Shown piece by piece: positions 12,533 through 13,835 of a DNA stretch of 13,835 nt; the first letter of the stretch is position 1, and each line of letters begins with the position of its first letter. The DNA is taken from the NCBI GenBank assembly GCA_903874585.1, contig CAIQSY010000240.1, positions 1-13,835 on the forward strand, in the 5' to 3' direction. The notes below the pieces were generated by a model. It saw only the letters and a list, made by a program, of their open reading frames with translations, was not told the DNA's origin and did not search any database. The stretch comes from an uncultured Chlorobiaceae bacterium (lineage in GTDB: Bacteria; Bacteroidota; Chlorobiia; Chlorobiales; Chlorobiaceae). The translations under genes were made by a program, and so were the position numbers.

Positions 12533-13240
12533 ATGCTGACGTTACTTGCCATTTTAGCAGTGAGCTATATTATCGGCTCCATTCCTACCAGTCTTATGGC
12601 GGGAAAAATGCTCAAAGGAATTGATATTCGGAAGTTCGGCAGTGGTAATGCCGGAGGCACCAATGCGTTCAGAGTGCTTGGATGGAAAGCAGGTTTAACG
12701 GTCACGCTGATTGATATTATCAAGGGTGTGGTTGCCGCGGTCTCTGTCGTTGCTTTTTTCCGTCATCATCCGATTGACGTTTTCCCTGATCTCAACGATG
12801 TTGCCTTGAGGCTTCTGGCTGGCATCAGCGCCGTTATCGGTCACGTTTTTACCCTTTTTGCAGGGTTTAAAGGCGGCAAGGGTGTGAGTACCGCGGCTGG
12901 TATGTTGATCGGCATTGCACCGATAAGTATGTTAATGGTTATCGGCATTTTTCTGCTGACGGTCTATATTTCACGCCATGTTTCGGTAGCATCAATGCTT
13001 GCCGCAGTAGCGTTTCCATTGATTATCGCCATTCGCAAATACATTTTTGAACTTGGTGGTGGGCTCGATTATTACATCAAACTTTTTGGATCAAAGGTGT
13101 TTTTTCACGACAGCCTCGACTATCACCTTATGATTTTTGGACTTATTGTCGCCATTGCCATTCTCTACACGCACCGCGCCAATATCAGAAGACTGATTTC
13201 AGGCACAGAAAACCGCATCACCTTCGGCAAGCATTCATGA
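12533..13240 (+). CDS. plsY: Glycerol-3-phosphate acyltransferase PlsY
   Basis: PlsY transfers the acyl group of acyl-phosphate to glycerol-3-phosphate, the first membrane step of phospholipid synthesis. The three conserved loops are present: GSIPTSLMAGK with the following IRKFGSGNAGGTNAFRVLG, GHVFTLFAGFKGGKGVSTAAG, and YTHRANIRRLISGTENRI. Five or more hydrophobic segments place it in the inner membrane. At 235 residues it is somewhat longer than the common ~200, the extra lying in the loop before the last helix. AAAAAGG stands just before the ATG. gpsA, which makes the glycerol-3-phosphate substrate, starts 16 bases downstream, so the pair forms a sensible operon. Confidence 0.96.
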   Translation: MLTLLAILAVSYIIGSIPTSLMAGKMLKGIDIRKFGSGNAGGTNAFRVLGWKAGLTVTLIDIIKGVVAAVSVVAFFRHHPIDVFPDLNDVALRLLAGISAVIGHVFTLFAGFKGGKGVSTAAGMLIGIAPISMLMVIGIFLLTVYISRHVSVASMLAAVAFPLIIAIRKYIFELGGGLDYYIKLFGSKVFFHDSLDYHLMIFGLIVAIAILYTHRANIRRLISGTENRITFGKHS

Positions 13241-13256
13241 GCTACAACAGATTCTG

Positions 13257-13835
13257 ATGAATATTGCCGTTCTGGGAGCTGGCAGTTGGGGAACCACCCT
13301 TGCCGTATTGCTCGCTAAAAAAGGATATCAAGTTCGGCTCTGGGCACATCGCCCGGAGTTTGCGTTTATGCTCGATGCTGAACGTCAGAACTTACGCTAT
13401 CTCAAAGGAATAGCTTTTCCAGAGACCTTACAGATTACCCATCATCTTCCGCTGTTGATAAGCTGGGCTGAGATTATTGTCACCGCAGTGCCGTCGCAAG
13501 CGTTGCGGGAGACCGCCGAGAGCTTCAGCGACCTCTCAATGCGAGGAAAAATCATTGTCAACGTCGCGAAAGGCATTGAAGTCGGCACAGGGAAACGAAT
13601 GTCGGAAGTGCTGCTTGACGCGCTTCCTGATCTTCAAGAATCTCAGGTTGCAGCACTTTACGGACCAAGCCACGCAGAGGAGGTATCGCAAGATCAACCC
13701 ACAACGGTGGTTGCTTCATCACTCTCACTCTCCACAGCGCAAAAAGTGCAGGAGGTTTTCCATACCAAGCGCTTTCGCGTGTACGTCAACACCGACATTA
13801 TTGGCGTTGAAATCGCCGGTTCAGTGAAAAATATC
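13257..13835 (+). CDS. gpsA: NAD(P)-dependent glycerol-3-phosphate dehydrogenase, 3'-truncated by window end
   Basis: The first 193 residues of GpsA are visible; the rest lies beyond the window. The Rossmann nucleotide-binding motif GAGSWGTTLA stands at residues 7-16, followed by RLWAHRPEF, VTAVPSQALRE, VNVAKGIEVGTGKRMSEVL, YGPSHAEEVSQDQPTTVVA and NTDIIGVEIAGSVKNI, all characteristic. GpsA reduces dihydroxyacetone phosphate to sn-glycerol-3-phosphate for phospholipid synthesis. The start ATG at 13257 begins MNIAVLGAG, the expected N-terminus. It follows plsY by 16 bases and uses its product directly. Confidence 0.95.
   Translation, partial: MNIAVLGAGSWGTTLAVLLAKKGYQVRLWAHRPEFAFMLDAERQNLRYLKGIAFPETLQITHHLPLLISWAEIIVTAVPSQALRETAESFSDLSMRGKIIVNVAKGIEVGTGKRMSEVLLDALPDLQESQVAALYGPSHAEEVSQDQPTTVVASSLSLSTAQKVQEVFHTKRFRVYVNTDIIGVEIAGSVKNI

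Noticed and set aside
1..13835. CRISPR array, tRNA or rRNA genes
   Set aside because: No regularly spaced repeats and no cloverleaf or rRNA-like sequence were seen on reading either strand; short tRNA-like folds could be missed without a covariance search.

Overview
The window looks like part of a green sulfur bacterium chromosome (Chlorobiaceae). This is an inference from the style and grouping of the housekeeping proteins: a TreS-type maltokinase, MazG, LysC, and the run purM-plsY-gpsA. It does not rest on any marker gene, and the species cannot be read from the sequence. The two ends are compact and well conserved. The left end (1-1752) holds the C-terminal part of a maltokinase (trehalose synthase/maltokinase type) converging on mazG. 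The right end (9405-13835) holds an NlpC/P60 lipoprotein, divergent from a co-directional run of aspartate kinase lysC, purM, plsY and the start of gpsA.

Between them (about 1760-9400) lies an accessory island, visibly richer in A+T from about 5800 to 8400 and full of broken genes. From left to right it contains: a DUF4062-type regulator reduced to its two ends; an IS630-family transposase with an A8 frameshift site and no C-terminal end; an unknown gene tail; a two-hairpin repeat abutting a PvuII-type DNA methyltransferase fragment; an intact FitAB/VapBC-like toxin-antitoxin pair; a scar joining an unknown C-terminus, a RhuM-family fragment with an amber stop and the first ~40 codons of an HNH-type restriction endonuclease; an intact Dam-type (D12) adenine methyltransferase whose reading frame begins with a foreign P-loop leader; a 64-residue protein; and a two-CBS protein with a HEPN-like RNxxxH C-terminal motif. 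A 220-bp MITE-like element sits just upstream of that last gene. Further right are a secreted, C-terminally anchored protein and a small two-helix membrane protein split by an in-frame amber codon, both preceded by a similar ~55-bp element. Next come a TauE/SafE C-terminal remnant, a degenerate copy of part of the NlpC/P60 gene, and an intact HigB-HigA pair with an 11-bp perfect palindrome as likely operator.

The most interesting part is the minus-strand operon 6842->4664: CBS-HEPN protein, 64-residue protein, P-loop protein start, Dam, restriction endonuclease start. The TAA/ATG junction at 5811/5810 suggests that a P-loop NTPase gene once followed the small gene. It was apparently deleted down to 21 codons and fused in frame to the methyltransferase. 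The CBS-HEPN, small protein and lost P-loop NTPase are therefore a candidate for a poorly described stress or defence module. Its function is inferred from domain logic only. Several small remnants, including the methyltransferase, RhuM, HNH, DUF4062 and amber-split membrane protein pieces, were found by translating the strands by hand. All family names rest on motif recognition from memory, without database searches.
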